A stretch of 64,000 nt of DNA from Sinorhizobium medicae (GTDB lineage: Bacteria > Pseudomonadota > Alphaproteobacteria > Rhizobiales > Rhizobiaceae). A program made the position numbers and the translations under genes. The stretch lies in the NCBI RefSeq assembly GCF_007827695.1, contig NZ_VITA01000017.1, forward strand, positions 1 to 64,000, in the 5' to 3' direction. Under the pieces are notes generated by a model. It was not told the DNA's origin, made no database searches, and saw only the letters and a program-made list of their open reading frames with translations. The first letter of the stretch is position 1. Each line of letters starts with the position of its first letter. This document shows, in pieces, positions 1 to 8,534 of the stretch.

Positions 1-351
1 GAGCTCGATGCGGCGGAATGACTGGCTGCTGCAACTGTCAAAGCTAAAGCCGAAGGGGTGCCCTTCACCCGCCCCCTCCCTTCCCTTGCAACCCGATCCA
101 GCCGGTCCGGTCGGGGGCTTGCCTCAGCGCAAGTGGAGATGCCGAGTGTCGTATTTCTAAATGGCTGAAGACGTATCCAAAGTGACATTTCAACTTTGCG
201 CCGGAGCGGACATTTCAACCTTGCCGCCACACTCCATGTAGCCGGGTACATTCTATTTCCAAGTGCGACATTCCAATAAATAATTCCTGCCATCCTCGTC
301 GAGCCGACCTGGCGTATGGCGCGGCTTCGGGAAGGCCGGTGTCGCCCGGCG
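1..351. other. Gene-free left edge with IS-end-like doublet
   Basis: No credible gene is seen in this stretch. Positions 184-199 and 209-224 carry two near-identical 16-mers (GACATTTCAACTTTGC and GACATTTCAACCTTGC) 25 bp apart. Closely spaced copies of this kind of sequence occur near the ends of IS21-group insertion sequences in rhizobia, so this may be the terminus of an element lying outside the window or a remnant of one. No istA or istB reading frame is visible inside the window. The attribution is from memory of the motif and is weak. Confidence 0.35.
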
Positions 352-2388
352 TCAGACATCCTTGAGAAGTCGAAGCGCATCATAGATCGCAGCATGCGTG
401 TTGCGCGCCGCGACCGCATCTCCGATGCGGAAAAGCTGGAACTGGCCGTCGGGGTTGCGGACGACGGATTGCGGTTCGCCGGCAATCAGTCGCTCATGGT
501 CGATCTCACCCCGGTTGCTGGAAAAGGGCTTCAGCTCGAAATAGAGGTCATCGAGCGGAATGGTCCCGTGGTTGACAACCACCTGGTCGAAGGTCTGCTG
601 CCGGGCGATACCGCCGTAATCGCTGCCCACATGGGCAACCAGTTGATTGCCGCTCCTCTCGACCGCCTCGAGACGGTAGGTGACGGTAAAGGTCACATCC
701 AGCTTCTGCAGGGAACGCATGTAGGGCACCAGGTTCATTGCCATGACCTCAGGCGCGAAGGAGCGATCCGGGGTCATGATTTCGACCCTTGCACCGGCAC
801 TGGCGAGAAACTCGGCGGCCTGCAGGGCTGCATGGTCCCCGGCATCGTCGAAGATCAAGACATTGGTACCCGGCTTGACGTCGCCGGAAATAATGTCCCA
901 GGCGGACACGACGAGCTCGTTGCCCTTTGAAAGTACTTCCGTGTGCGGAAGCCCACCTGTGGCGATGATGACGACGTCGGGTCGTTCCGCCCGGATGGTC
1001 TCCGCTTCCGCCCATGTGTTGAAATGAAAGGTGACGCCGAGTTTCTCGCATTGGCCCATGCGCCAATCGATAATGCTGATCATTTCCCGGCGGCGCGGAC
1101 TCTGCGCGGTCAGGCGAACCTGGCCGCCCGGATCGCTTGCCGCCTCGAAAACGACGACTTCATGACCACGCTCACCGGCTACACGCGCGGCTTCCAGACC
1201 GGCTGGCCCGGTGCCGACGATGACCACCTTCCTGCGGCGGTCTGCCTTGGCGATGCTATGCGGCATCGTCAACTCCCGCCCGGTCGCCGCATTGTGGATG
1301 CAGTAGGCCGCCCCGCCCTGATAGATGCGGTCGAGACAGTAGTTCGCGCCGACGCAGGGGCGAATATCATCCTCCCGCTTTTCGACGATCTTGCGAACGA
1401 GGTGCGGGTCGGTCATGTGGGCGCGCGTCATCCCGACCATGTCGATCTTGCCGGAGGCGATCGCGTGGCGGGCAGTCGCGACGTCGGGGATTTTCGCGGC
1501 ATGGAACGTTGGAAAGTCCGTGGCCGCTCGGATCTCTCCTGCGAAATCGAGATGCGGCGAATTGGCCATGCCCTGGATGGGGATCACGTCGGTCAGGCCG
1601 GCGTCCGTATCGATATGGCCCCTGATCACGTTCAGGTAATCGATAAGCCCGCTTTCCTTCAGGCGTTTTGAGATTTCTAGGCCCTCCGCCTTGCCCGTCC
1701 CGCCGGGAAGACATTCGTCGGCCGTATAACGCACGCCCAGGATGAAATCGTCTCCAACGCGCGTTCGGATCGCCCTCAGCACGTCGAAACAGAAGCGCAT
1801 ACGGTTGTCGAGCGACCCGCCATAAGGCCCGTCGAGTTCGTTGGTCAGCGGCGACGCGAACTGGTCGAGCAGGTGGCCGTATGCCTCCAGCTCAACGCCA
1901 TCCATACCGCCGGCCTTCATGCGTTCGGCCGCGTCGGCAAAATCCTTGATTATCCTCTCGATGTCCCAGTCTTCGATCTTTTTTGGAAAGGCGCGGTGCG
2001 AGGCTTCCCGGAGATGCGAGGGGGCGACGACCGGAAGCCAATCCCCCTTGTCCCAACGCGTCCGGCGGCCGAGATGGGTAAGCTGAATCATGATCGCCGC
2101 ACCCTGCTCGTGCACAGCGTCGGTCATTTCCCTGATCCACGGCACGATCTCGTCCTTATAGGCGAGCAGATTGTTGAACACCGGAGGACTGTCTCTCGAG
2201 ATGGCCGCGGAGCCCGCAGTCATCGTCAGTGCCACCCCCCCTTTCGCGCGCTCAACGGTGTAGGCGCGATAACGCGCCTTCGGCATGCCATCCTCCGGAT
2301 AGGCGGGCTCATGCGCGGTTACGATGATGCGATTGCGGAGGGTCAGATGCTTGAGCTGATAGGGTTGCAAAAGGGGATCATTCGACAT
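352..2388 (-). CDS. FMN/FAD/Fe-S demethylase, StcD/DgcA-like (betaine or N-methylproline catabolism)
   Basis: This 678-aa protein has the two-part plan of the 2,4-dienoyl-CoA reductase/trimethylamine dehydrogenase branch of Old Yellow Enzymes. An N-terminal FMN TIM barrel (about residues 5-340) is followed by a cysteine cluster (CVGANYC, then CIHNAATGRE, near residues 345-375) for a 4Fe-4S centre, and a C-terminal FAD/NAD(P) domain opening with VVIVGTGPAGLEAARVAG. The CIHNAATGRE signature belongs to the subgroup that demethylates small N-methylated amines, such as stachydrine-derived N-methylproline (StcD) and dimethylglycine (DgcA). The ATG at 2388 is preferred to an upstream in-frame start because it has a GGAG ribosome site, the family domain starts just after it, and the longer form would run through the operators. 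A divergent TetR gene and a nearby betaine-type binding protein support a betaine-catabolic role. The exact substrate is inferred only. Confidence 0.85.
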   Translation of the reverse strand: MSNDPLLQPYQLKHLTLRNRIIVTAHEPAYPEDGMPKARYRAYTVERAKGGVALTMTAGSAAISRDSPPVFNNLLAYKDEIVPWIREMTDAVHEQGAAIMIQLTHLGRRTRWDKGDWLPVVAPSHLREASHRAFPKKIEDWDIERIIKDFADAAERMKAGGMDGVELEAYGHLLDQFASPLTNELDGPYGGSLDNRMRFCFDVLRAIRTRVGDDFILGVRYTADECLPGGTGKAEGLEISKRLKESGLIDYLNVIRGHIDTDAGLTDVIPIQGMANSPHLDFAGEIRAATDFPTFHAAKIPDVATARHAIASGKIDMVGMTRAHMTDPHLVRKIVEKREDDIRPCVGANYCLDRIYQGGAAYCIHNAATGRELTMPHSIAKADRRRKVVIVGTGPAGLEAARVAGERGHEVVVFEAASDPGGQVRLTAQSPRRREMISIIDWRMGQCEKLGVTFHFNTWAEAETIRAERPDVVIIATGGLPHTEVLSKGNELVVSAWDIISGDVKPGTNVLIFDDAGDHAALQAAEFLASAGARVEIMTPDRSFAPEVMAMNLVPYMRSLQKLDVTFTVTYRLEAVERSGNQLVAHVGSDYGGIARQQTFDQVVVNHGTIPLDDLYFELKPFSSNRGEIDHERLIAGEPQSVVRNPDGQFQLFRIGDAVAARNTHAAIYDALRLLKDV

Positions 2389-2430
2389 CTGCCAGGCTCC
2401 GGTTAAATACGTCCGCAAGAAGTAGCCCGG

Positions 2431-2492
2431 AATGTACACTTGTGTCAAGAAAGAGACCATAAATGTCACCTGAGTTGACACGCATGTACATT
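2431..2492. promoter_or_regulatory. Twin inverted operator in the divergent demethylase/tetR region
   Basis: The left arm AATGTACACTTGTGTCAA (2431-2448) and the reverse complement of the right arm TTGACACGCATGTACATT (2475-2492) agree at 15 of 18 positions. Each arm is itself an imperfect palindrome of the form TGTACA-N4-TGTCAA. The right arm contains TTGACA, which could be the -35 box for the rightward regulator gene. Two matching sites between divergent genes are the expected arrangement for the adjacent TetR-type regulator, which would then repress both itself and the demethylase. The regulator assignment is inferred from position. Confidence 0.7.
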
Positions 2493-2531
2493 TTGCTTGC
2501 GATACGTCCCTCCGTTTGTTAGGAAGCAATT

Positions 2532-3173
2532 ATGGAGCAGACCATGAACGATAGTGGTTGGCGTGGTTCACCGGATGTTTGGCTCGGGGCGGCTTACGAG
2601 TCTCTTCTGGAGGCGGGTGTCGATGCGGTGAAGATCCAGCCGCTGGCAAAGAAGCTCAATCTTTCGCGGACAAGCTTCTACTGGTTCTTCAAAGACCGGG
2701 AAGAATTGCTCGATGCGCTCGTCATACGATGGCGTGAGAAAAACACCGGCAATCTCATCAAGCAGGCCGAAGCTTACGCCGAGACGGTCGCCGAGGCGAT
2801 GCTGAACGTTTTCGATTGCTGGCTGGATAGCAGCCTGTTCGACTCGCAGTTCGAGTTTGCCGTGAGAAGCTGGGCCATTCAGTCGCCCGAAATACTCGCA
2901 GAGGTCCAGAGAGCAGATCAGCAGCGGCTTGAGGCACTCACGCGCATGTTCCTGCGATTTGGGCAGAACGAGGCCCGAGCCGATGTGCGCGCGCGCACGA
3001 TCTATCTCGTACAGATCGGCTACATTTCTATGCAGACGAAGGAGGACACCGCCGTCCGCATGAAGCGCATCCCGGAATATGTGGAAATCTTCACTGGACA
3101 AGCGCCGGAGCAGAGAGAGCTCGACCGCTTTTTCGCCAGGCATGGCTACTCGGACAGCAAAAAAGGCGCTTGA
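2532..3173 (+). CDS. TetR/AcrR-family transcriptional regulator
   Basis: The 213-aa protein carries an N-terminal helix-turn-helix of the TetR type (about residues 15-60: AAYESLLEAGVDAVKIQPLA followed by LNLSRTSFYWFFKDREELLDAL, with the usual S-x-x-S-F-Y-x-x-F-K-x-R-E-x-L core). The rest is helical and would hold the ligand-binding and dimerisation domain. A start at 2544 with its own GGAG is also possible and would remove four residues. It is transcribed away from the demethylase gene, and the twin operator lies between them, so it probably controls that gene in response to a betaine-type ligand. The next gene downstream, 150 bp away, encodes a betaine-type binding protein that could be co-regulated. 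Confidence 0.88.
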   Translation: MEQTMNDSGWRGSPDVWLGAAYESLLEAGVDAVKIQPLAKKLNLSRTSFYWFFKDREELLDALVIRWREKNTGNLIKQAEAYAETVAEAMLNVFDCWLDSSLFDSQFEFAVRSWAIQSPEILAEVQRADQQRLEALTRMFLRFGQNEARADVRARTIYLVQIGYISMQTKEDTAVRMKRIPEYVEIFTGQAPEQRELDRFFARHGYSDSKKGA

Positions 3174-3322
3174 GGATGGGCGAGGCATTGCCTTGCTGAA
3201 GTCATTATAGCCGGTCTCAGGATATCGGCTGGTGTGAAACTGTGTTCCTGGATCTGATCGAGCGGGTAAGCGGCATCCTGCTCCTTTAATAATGTGCCGC
3301 AGCAAGAAATGGGAACAGCCTA

Positions 3323-4324
3323 ATGAACAAGCTGCTTGCGTCTACATGTCTCATGCTTTGCCTCACGGCGGGAGCATCCGCGTCGAATGCTGCCGAATGT
3401 GGGAGCGTCACCATCGCCAGCATGAACTGGCAGAGTGCCGAGGTCCTCTCGAACCTGGACAAGTTCATTCTCAACGAAGGTTACGGGTGCAGCGCCGAGA
3501 TAACGATTGGCGATACCGTGCCGACAATCACCTCCATGGCGGAGAAAGGTCAGCCCGATATAGCACCCGAAGCCTGGATCGACCTCCTGCCCGACGTCGT
3601 CAAGAAGGGGCAGGACGACGGTCGTATCATCACGGTCGGTTCCCCGTTGCCGGATGGCGGCGTGCAGGGCTGGTGGATTCCGAAGTATCTTGCCGACGCC
3701 CACCCGGATATCAAAACGATCGGCGACGCTCTGAAGCACCCCGAGCTCTTCCCCGCCCCCGAGGATTCGAGCAAGGGCGCTCTCCTGAACGGACCGCAGG
3801 GCTGGGGCGGCACAGTCGTGACGACGCAGCTTTTCAACGCGTTCGACGGCGAGAAAGCCGGATTCACCCTGATCGATACCGGCTCTGCCGCCGGCCTGGA
3901 TGGCGCCATCGCCAAGGCGTATGAGCGCAAGGAAGGTCTTTTTACCTATTACTGGTCCCCGACTGCCCTCCTCGGCAAATACGAGATGGTCAAGCTCGAG
4001 CCCGGCGTTCCGCACGACTCGGCCGAGTGGAAGCGCTGCAACACGGTAGCGGATTGCCCCGATCCCAAACCGAACGCATGGCCCGTCGACACGATCGTGA
4101 CGCTGGTCGCCAAGCCCTTTTCCGAGCGGGTCGGCCCCGAGGTGATGGATTATCTGACCAAGAGGTCCTGGAGCAACGAGACCGTCAGCAAGTTGATGGC
4201 CTGGATGACCGACAATCAGGCAAGCGGTGAAGAAGGTGCGAAGCGCTTCCTCGAAGAGAACCAAGACATGTGGTCGAAGTGGGTCTCGCCCGAGGCCGCG
4301 GAGAAGATCAAAGCCGCGCTCTGA
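3323..4324 (+). CDS. Glycine betaine/proline-type ABC transporter substrate-binding protein (OpuAC family)
   Basis: The 333-aa protein has a clear signal peptide (MNKLLASTCLMLCLTAGASA, cleavage near residues 20-24) and a mature domain typical of OpuAC/ProX-like proteins: VTIASMNWQSAEVLSNLDKF near the N-terminus, then EAWIDLLPDVVKKG, GWWIPKYLAD and FTYYWSPTALLGKYEMVKLE. The aromatic residues in these segments usually form the cage for quaternary ammonium groups. No ATPase or permease gene follows, so it is an orphan that must use a transporter encoded elsewhere or act as a sensor. Its location beside an N-methyl-amine demethylase and TetR gene suggests capture of a betaine such as stachydrine. 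Ligand specificity cannot be read from the sequence. Confidence 0.88.
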   Translation: MNKLLASTCLMLCLTAGASASNAAECGSVTIASMNWQSAEVLSNLDKFILNEGYGCSAEITIGDTVPTITSMAEKGQPDIAPEAWIDLLPDVVKKGQDDGRIITVGSPLPDGGVQGWWIPKYLADAHPDIKTIGDALKHPELFPAPEDSSKGALLNGPQGWGGTVVTTQLFNAFDGEKAGFTLIDTGSAAGLDGAIAKAYERKEGLFTYYWSPTALLGKYEMVKLEPGVPHDSAEWKRCNTVADCPDPKPNAWPVDTIVTLVAKPFSERVGPEVMDYLTKRSWSNETVSKLMAWMTDNQASGEEGAKRFLEENQDMWSKWVSPEAAEKIKAAL

Positions 4325-4472
4325 ACTTTGAATAAACCACTTCCGGGGGCAGTTCCACCGTCTCCTGCAGTCCTCTAGACTAAGCAGTGGATGCGGCTTG
4401 CGCCGGTCGCCGCATTCACTGCCGAGGACAAGATGTCAAGGCGCGGAACAAGTTGGGCCGGCTGTCCATTTG

Positions 4473-5456
4473 ATGTTCATGAAGATCATCGTTTTTGCCG
4501 CAGCATCCCTGACGATGGGGCTCACTGCCACCGCTCTCGCCGAGGAACTTCAACCGGAAGCGATAAACACTGCTCCGATCGCGTCCATTGCACCGGAACG
4601 GCCGCCGAAGGAATCGCCTCACCCGGATCCCGCCATCGTCCATCTCCAGGTTCTTCTGGATAGGGCGGGCTCGTCTCCCGGAGTGATAGACGGCTACTAT
4701 GGCGAGAACGTCACTAAGGCGATTGCCGGTTTCGAGGCCATGCAGAAGCTTCCCACCGATGGGAAGTTGGATCCCGAGGTGGTGAGCCGGCTTTCGGAGG
4801 ACAAACCCGCTATACAATCCTATGTCATCACCGAAGAGGACACCGAGGATCTCGTCTCTGACATTCCCAACGATTACTCTGAACAAGCGGAAATGGACCA
4901 TCTCGGATATAAGAGCGTCGAAGAGAGACTGTCCGAGCGCTTTCACATGGACGTCGACCTCCTCAAGACTTTGAACCCGAATTCGTCGTTCGATACCGGA
5001 GAAACGGTGTGGGTTGCGATGCCCGGCGCTCCGAAGGAGGGCGTGGTCAAGAGGATAGAAGTGCGCAAACGATCGGGCCAGGTCCTGGCATTCGCCGAAG
5101 ACGGTGCGCCGATCGCCGTGTATCCCGCCTCCATCGGCAGCGAAGCGTCACCCTCGCCGAGCGGCAGACACAAGGTAAAAGGCGTCGCTCGGATGCCCCC
5201 ATACGTCTACGATCCGGAAGTCAACTTCCAGCAGGCCGACAACAACAAGCCCCTGACGCTGCCCAAAGGTCCGAACAACCCGGTTGGAACCGTGTGGATC
5301 GATCTGACGAAGCCTACCTACGGCATTCACGGCACGCCCGAGCCGTCTCTCATCGACAAGGCTCAGTCGCACGGATGCGTCCGCCTGACTAACTGGGACG
5401 CAGAGGAACTTGCCGAGATGGTCAAACCGGGAGTGATCACCGAGTTCACGGACTGA
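4473..5456 (+). CDS. L,D-transpeptidase (YkuD) with peptidoglycan-binding domain
   Basis: The protein has a signal peptide ending at ALA-EE (about residue 23 from the ATG at 4473; a second ATG at 4479 is equally plausible). Next comes a PG_binding_1 domain at about residues 48-100 (HLQVLLDRAGSSPGVIDGYY, then AIAGFEAMQKLPTDGKLD), a LysM-like stretch (SERFHMDVDLLKTLNP, then GETVWVAMPG), and a C-terminal YkuD catalytic domain with the motif SHGCVRLTNWDAEEL, where Cys is the nucleophile. Such periplasmic enzymes make 3-3 peptidoglycan crosslinks or attach proteins to the wall. The in-frame ORF extends upstream but without a signal peptide or a good ribosome site, so the internal start is chosen. 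Confidence 0.88.
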   Translation: MFMKIIVFAAASLTMGLTATALAEELQPEAINTAPIASIAPERPPKESPHPDPAIVHLQVLLDRAGSSPGVIDGYYGENVTKAIAGFEAMQKLPTDGKLDPEVVSRLSEDKPAIQSYVITEEDTEDLVSDIPNDYSEQAEMDHLGYKSVEERLSERFHMDVDLLKTLNPNSSFDTGETVWVAMPGAPKEGVVKRIEVRKRSGQVLAFAEDGAPIAVYPASIGSEASPSPSGRHKVKGVARMPPYVYDPEVNFQQADNNKPLTLPKGPNNPVGTVWIDLTKPTYGIHGTPEPSLIDKAQSHGCVRLTNWDAEELAEMVKPGVITEFTD

Positions 5457-5531
5457 ACCGTCCACGACACCGGCCCCCGGAAGTAAAACCCTGCCGGTCC
5501 GCCAGCATTTGGCACCCGGAGCGGGCTTTCG

Positions 5532-6182
5532 TCAGATAGTTGAAGCGGCGGTAAAAACCGCCAGCTGAGCCTCAAATGCACGTTTGTATCCGGGCCGGGC
5601 TTCGCCGCGGGCGACGTATGCAGCGAGGTTCGGATAGTCCTCCAGCATGCCCGATCCTTTGGACCTGAGAAGCACCGACACCATCAGGAGGTCACCGGCA
5701 CTGAAAAGACCATCGAGCCATTCGGCCTCGCCAAGCCGGTCGGAAAGCGCACCGAGCCGCTTTCCGATGCTGTCCTTGAGGAAGCGCAGACGCTGTTCGT
5801 ACCAGGGTTCGTCGCGCTCGAATATCCTGGCGAGGTCGTGATCAAAGATCGGCGGTTCCACCGTGTTGAGTGCGGCGAACATCCATGTGATGGCGCGCGC
5901 TCTGGCATTTGGGTCGTCCGGCAGCAGGCCCGCATGGTTTTCTGCGATATGCAAGACGATTGCCCCCGACTCGAACAACGCCAGGTCGCCTTCTTCATAG
6001 GTCGGAATCTGCCCGAAAGGATGAAGCGCGATATGGGCTGGTTGCTTCATCTCCTCGAAGGAAAGAAGACGAACGTCGTAAGGCTGACCCACTTCTTCGA
6101 GTGCCCAGCGAACACGCATGTCGCGGGCCAGTCCCTTCCCGCGATCGGGCGACCGTTCAAAGGCGGTAATCGTGATAGTCAT
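5532..6182 (-). CDS. Glutathione S-transferase family protein
   Basis: The 216-aa protein shows the GST plan. The thioredoxin-like N-terminal domain (residues 1-80) includes RWALEEVGQPYDVRLLSFEE, the cis-proline region HPFGQIPTYEEGDLALFESGAI with the conserved ES pair that holds glutathione, and IAENHAGLLP. The C-terminal half is helical (DDPNARARAITWMFAALNTV, LSDRLGEAEWLDGLFSAGDLLMVSVL) with the ser/ala-G-D motif of the GST C-terminal domain. It lies 87 bp downstream of the MFS gene on the same strand and could be read through from the ArsR-MFS unit, which would fit a detoxification role. Substrate unknown. Confidence 0.9.
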   Translation of the reverse strand: MTITITAFERSPDRGKGLARDMRVRWALEEVGQPYDVRLLSFEEMKQPAHIALHPFGQIPTYEEGDLALFESGAIVLHIAENHAGLLPDDPNARARAITWMFAALNTVEPPIFDHDLARIFERDEPWYEQRLRFLKDSIGKRLGALSDRLGEAEWLDGLFSAGDLLMVSVLLRSKGSGMLEDYPNLAAYVARGEARPGYKRAFEAQLAVFTAASTI

Positions 6183-6269
6183 CGTTGTTCTCCATAGCTC
6201 GTCTGTTTCGAAGACGAGTGGCTGAAGGCGATTCCGACAGCCATGCCCGAGATGTCCTGGTATCCCGGT

Positions 6270-7469
6270 CTAGTGCGCACCCGGCTGACGCTTGGCCGCC
6301 GAGGCTACCGCGACGAATGCCGCTATACCGATCGCACCCAGGCAGGCATTGGCCATCAGGGCGACATCGGTGCCGAACCGTTCCATCAGGACGGAAAAGA
6401 CAAAGGGGGCCATGGCGGCTGCAGCCAGCCGAGCGGCGGCCATCCGGCCCGTAATGGCTCCATAGCCGGAGGATCCGAACAGCCAGAGCGGAAGCGAGCC
6501 CTGCGCAATGCTGTTGATGCCCGAGCCAAGACCGAGGCAGATGGCGAAAGCCACGGCCCCGGGTAGCCATGTCCCGGAAAGACCGAGTACGACGACACCG
6601 GCGACGATCAGCACGGCCGACAGCGTCGCAAGCATGGGCGGCAGCAGGTTAGCGCCTAGCGTCATGTTGATCAGCCTGCTCAGAACTTGAGACGGTCCGA
6701 ACAGCGACCCTATCACGACGGCTGCCGGCCCGAACCCGATTGCTCCGAGCATCGGTACCATATGTGTCAATATTGCTGAAAGGGTGAACCCCTGGAGGGC
6801 AAAGGCCAATGAAACAAGGAGCATGCCCCGCCGCCTCACCCGTGTTGGAAGCGCTCCGGCGATAGCCTCTCGATCGATACGAGAACGTTCGAGCGCCCCG
6901 TGCTTCCTGCTTCGCAGAATCCAGTAATGCAGTGGAAGACAGATGAGCAGGTTCAACCCCGCATAGGCGACGTAGATCTCACGCCATGAGAGAAGCTCAC
7001 TCAGGTTCACGGCAATCGGCCAGAAGATCGTCGAGGCGAAGCCCCCGATCAGCGTCAGATAGGTGATACTGCGCGAGGCCATCTTGGGACGGACTTCCAC
7101 GAGCGTCGCAAAGGCTGCCTGATATTGCACCATGCCGGACGCCACCTCCAAAAGAACGATGGCTATGGCGAACACCGGCATCGAAGGAGACCATGCGCAC
7201 AATAAAAGCGCCACGGCGGAGACGGCCGAACCAAAAGTCATGATCGTCGCGGCACCGAACCGATCCATCCAACCGCCCATGATCGGAGCCGAAAGGCCGC
7301 CCACCAGCAACGAAGCGGAGAACACGGCAAACACTTGCTCGACAGTCTGGCCGAGGTCGCGCGCCATTCCGGGCGCAAGGATGCTGAAGCTGTAGTAAAG
7401 CGTTCCGTAGCCGACGATCTGGGTGAGCCCGAGTGCGGCGACGATGCCTGCGGGGATTCCGGACTTCAT
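6270..7469 (-). CDS. MFS transporter
   Basis: The 399-aa protein has about twelve hydrophobic segments and the major-facilitator motif between helices 2 and 3 (GGWMDRFGAATIM). The N-terminus, GLTQIVGYGTLYYSFSILAP, followed by ARDLGQTVEQVFAVFSASLL, resembles the group of MFS permeases found beside ArsR regulators and in oxalate/formate-type families. Its ATG directly follows the TGA of the ArsR gene (TGAATG), so the two are translationally coupled and probably controlled by that regulator. The transported compound cannot be read from the sequence; efflux of a toxic metal(loid) or organic compound is a reasonable guess. Confidence 0.88.
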   Translation of the reverse strand: MKSGIPAGIVAALGLTQIVGYGTLYYSFSILAPGMARDLGQTVEQVFAVFSASLLVGGLSAPIMGGWMDRFGAATIMTFGSAVSAVALLLCAWSPSMPVFAIAIVLLEVASGMVQYQAAFATLVEVRPKMASRSITYLTLIGGFASTIFWPIAVNLSELLSWREIYVAYAGLNLLICLPLHYWILRSRKHGALERSRIDREAIAGALPTRVRRRGMLLVSLAFALQGFTLSAILTHMVPMLGAIGFGPAAVVIGSLFGPSQVLSRLINMTLGANLLPPMLATLSAVLIVAGVVVLGLSGTWLPGAVAFAICLGLGSGINSIAQGSLPLWLFGSSGYGAITGRMAAARLAAAAMAPFVFSVLMERFGTDVALMANACLGAIGIAAFVAVASAAKRQPGAH

Positions 7470-7835
7470 TCAGAGGGTCCCGCTTTCATCCGAGGCTGGC
7501 GATGTCGAACGACACGACGCCCGTTCATTCAGTGATGCCCGCACGCTGGGGTGCCCGACGCAGCAGTCCTCCATCAGGAATGTCACGAGGTCCGCAAGAG
7601 CGTCGTAGCGGGCGCTGTAAACGATGGAACGTGATTCGCGCCTCTGCGCAACCAATCCGGCCCTCTCCAGTTCCTTCAGGTGGAACGATACATTCGAGGG
7701 AGAGACACCCACCTTCTCGGCAATCGCACCCGCGGCCATGCCGCCCGGACCCGTTACGACGAGCGTTCTGACGATCCCAAGTCGGGTCTCCTGCGACAGG
7801 GCGGCAAAGGACAGACGGGCACGCGGCTCATCCAT
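7470..7835 (-). CDS. ArsR-family winged-helix regulator
   Basis: The 121-aa protein is a typical ArsR/SmtB regulator: FAALSQETRLGIVRTLVVTG starts the domain, and the recognition helix region reads VSPSNVSFHLKELERAGLVA, followed by the wing RRESRSIVYSA. The alpha3-type ELCVCDL metal motif of classic ArsR is absent, but a Cys pair (EDCCVGHPS) occurs near residue 91-92 at the C-terminal side, as in other arsenic-sensing variants. It is coupled to the MFS gene downstream. An imperfect ATTC...GAAT symmetry lies in the upstream region around 7857-7881 and could be its operator, but this match is weak. Confidence 0.9.
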   Translation of the reverse strand: MDEPRARLSFAALSQETRLGIVRTLVVTGPGGMAAGAIAEKVGVSPSNVSFHLKELERAGLVAQRRESRSIVYSARYDALADLVTFLMEDCCVGHPSVRASLNERASCRSTSPASDESGTL

Positions 7836-7947
7836 GTTTCAATGATCCTAAAACAATTCAAACGTCTACTAGTCGAATTTGCAGCGCTCGGCAAGTCCGA
7901 GGGAGATCGCCGTTTCCATGCATCAAGTCGAGATCGGCGCAAACCAT

Positions 7948-7972
7948 GGAACGATCCGCGTGCCGATCGGTT
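7948..7972 (+). promoter_or_regulatory. RpoE2-type (ECF general stress) promoter
   Basis: GGAAC at 7948-7952 is followed by 16 bp and GGTT at 7969-7972. The rhizobial general-stress sigma factor RpoE2 recognises GGAAC-N16/17-cGTT. Only the first base of the -10 box departs from consensus. The site lies 34 bp upstream of the ATG of the small secreted protein, a suitable distance. Confidence 0.65.
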
Positions 7973-8006
7973 TTCACACATCTGGTTAGAGATAACGGAG
8001 ACTACA

Positions 8007-8330
8007 ATGAAAGTGATCGCCACAGTTCTGACAGCCATTTCGATCGCCGGCCTCGTTTCCGGTACAGCCACGGCCGCCTGCAAGGATGGGACTTCTACGG
8101 ACACCACCGCCTCCATCAATGCCGAAAAGCCGGGGATAGCCAAGGACGGGACCACTGCCCCGCTTGAGACCGAGAATAATGCCGCCAGCAAGGACGGCGA
8201 GACCATGCCTTTGGCAAACCAGCAGGGCGGAGGGGACAAGAACCTCGCCACGTCGCAGCAGGACGCAGAAGCGCAGCAGATGGGTGAGCAGGCAGCAGCC
8301 GCGAAAGCGGACGATTGCGTCGTAGAATAG
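8007..8330 (+). CDS. Small secreted low-complexity protein, probably stress-induced
   Basis: This 107-aa product has a clean signal peptide (MKVIATVLTAISIAGLVSG, cleavage near TATA-A), then a short hydrophilic region rich in Ala, Asp, Glu, Gln and Thr. Three KDG motifs (CKDGTS, AKDGTT, SKDGET) are spaced by about 20 and 16 residues. Two Cys occur, one near the mature N-terminus and one at the end (DDCVVE), which could form a disulphide. The ATG has a good ribosome site (GGAG, 7 bp upstream). A longer frame is open upstream, but the signal peptide fixes this start. The RpoE2-like promoter just upstream suggests induction in stress or stationary phase. No known function is recognised. Confidence 0.72.
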   Translation: MKVIATVLTAISIAGLVSGTATAACKDGTSTDTTASINAEKPGIAKDGTTAPLETENNAASKDGETMPLANQQGGGDKNLATSQQDAEAQQMGEQAAAAKADDCVVE

Positions 8331-8534
8331 GTAGCGGCCACAATAGGTCGCTGACAGGCCACGGCAACATATCGGAGGGCCGCGTTTTCTCCTCGCCCAT
8401 CTCTGTGCTCTTGACAGAGATCAGCGACGCGTATGCGGCCCGGAAGAAGTCTTTTCAGCCAAGGACTTGGCATGGCTGGATTCCCGCGACGAGCACAGGA
8501 ATAATGGCGTTGGGAGCGTGCGCGGATCGCGCTT

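Noticed and set aside
7680..8006. Upstream extension of the small secreted protein ORF
   Set aside because: It overlaps the ArsR gene and its promoter; the signal peptide starts at 8007.
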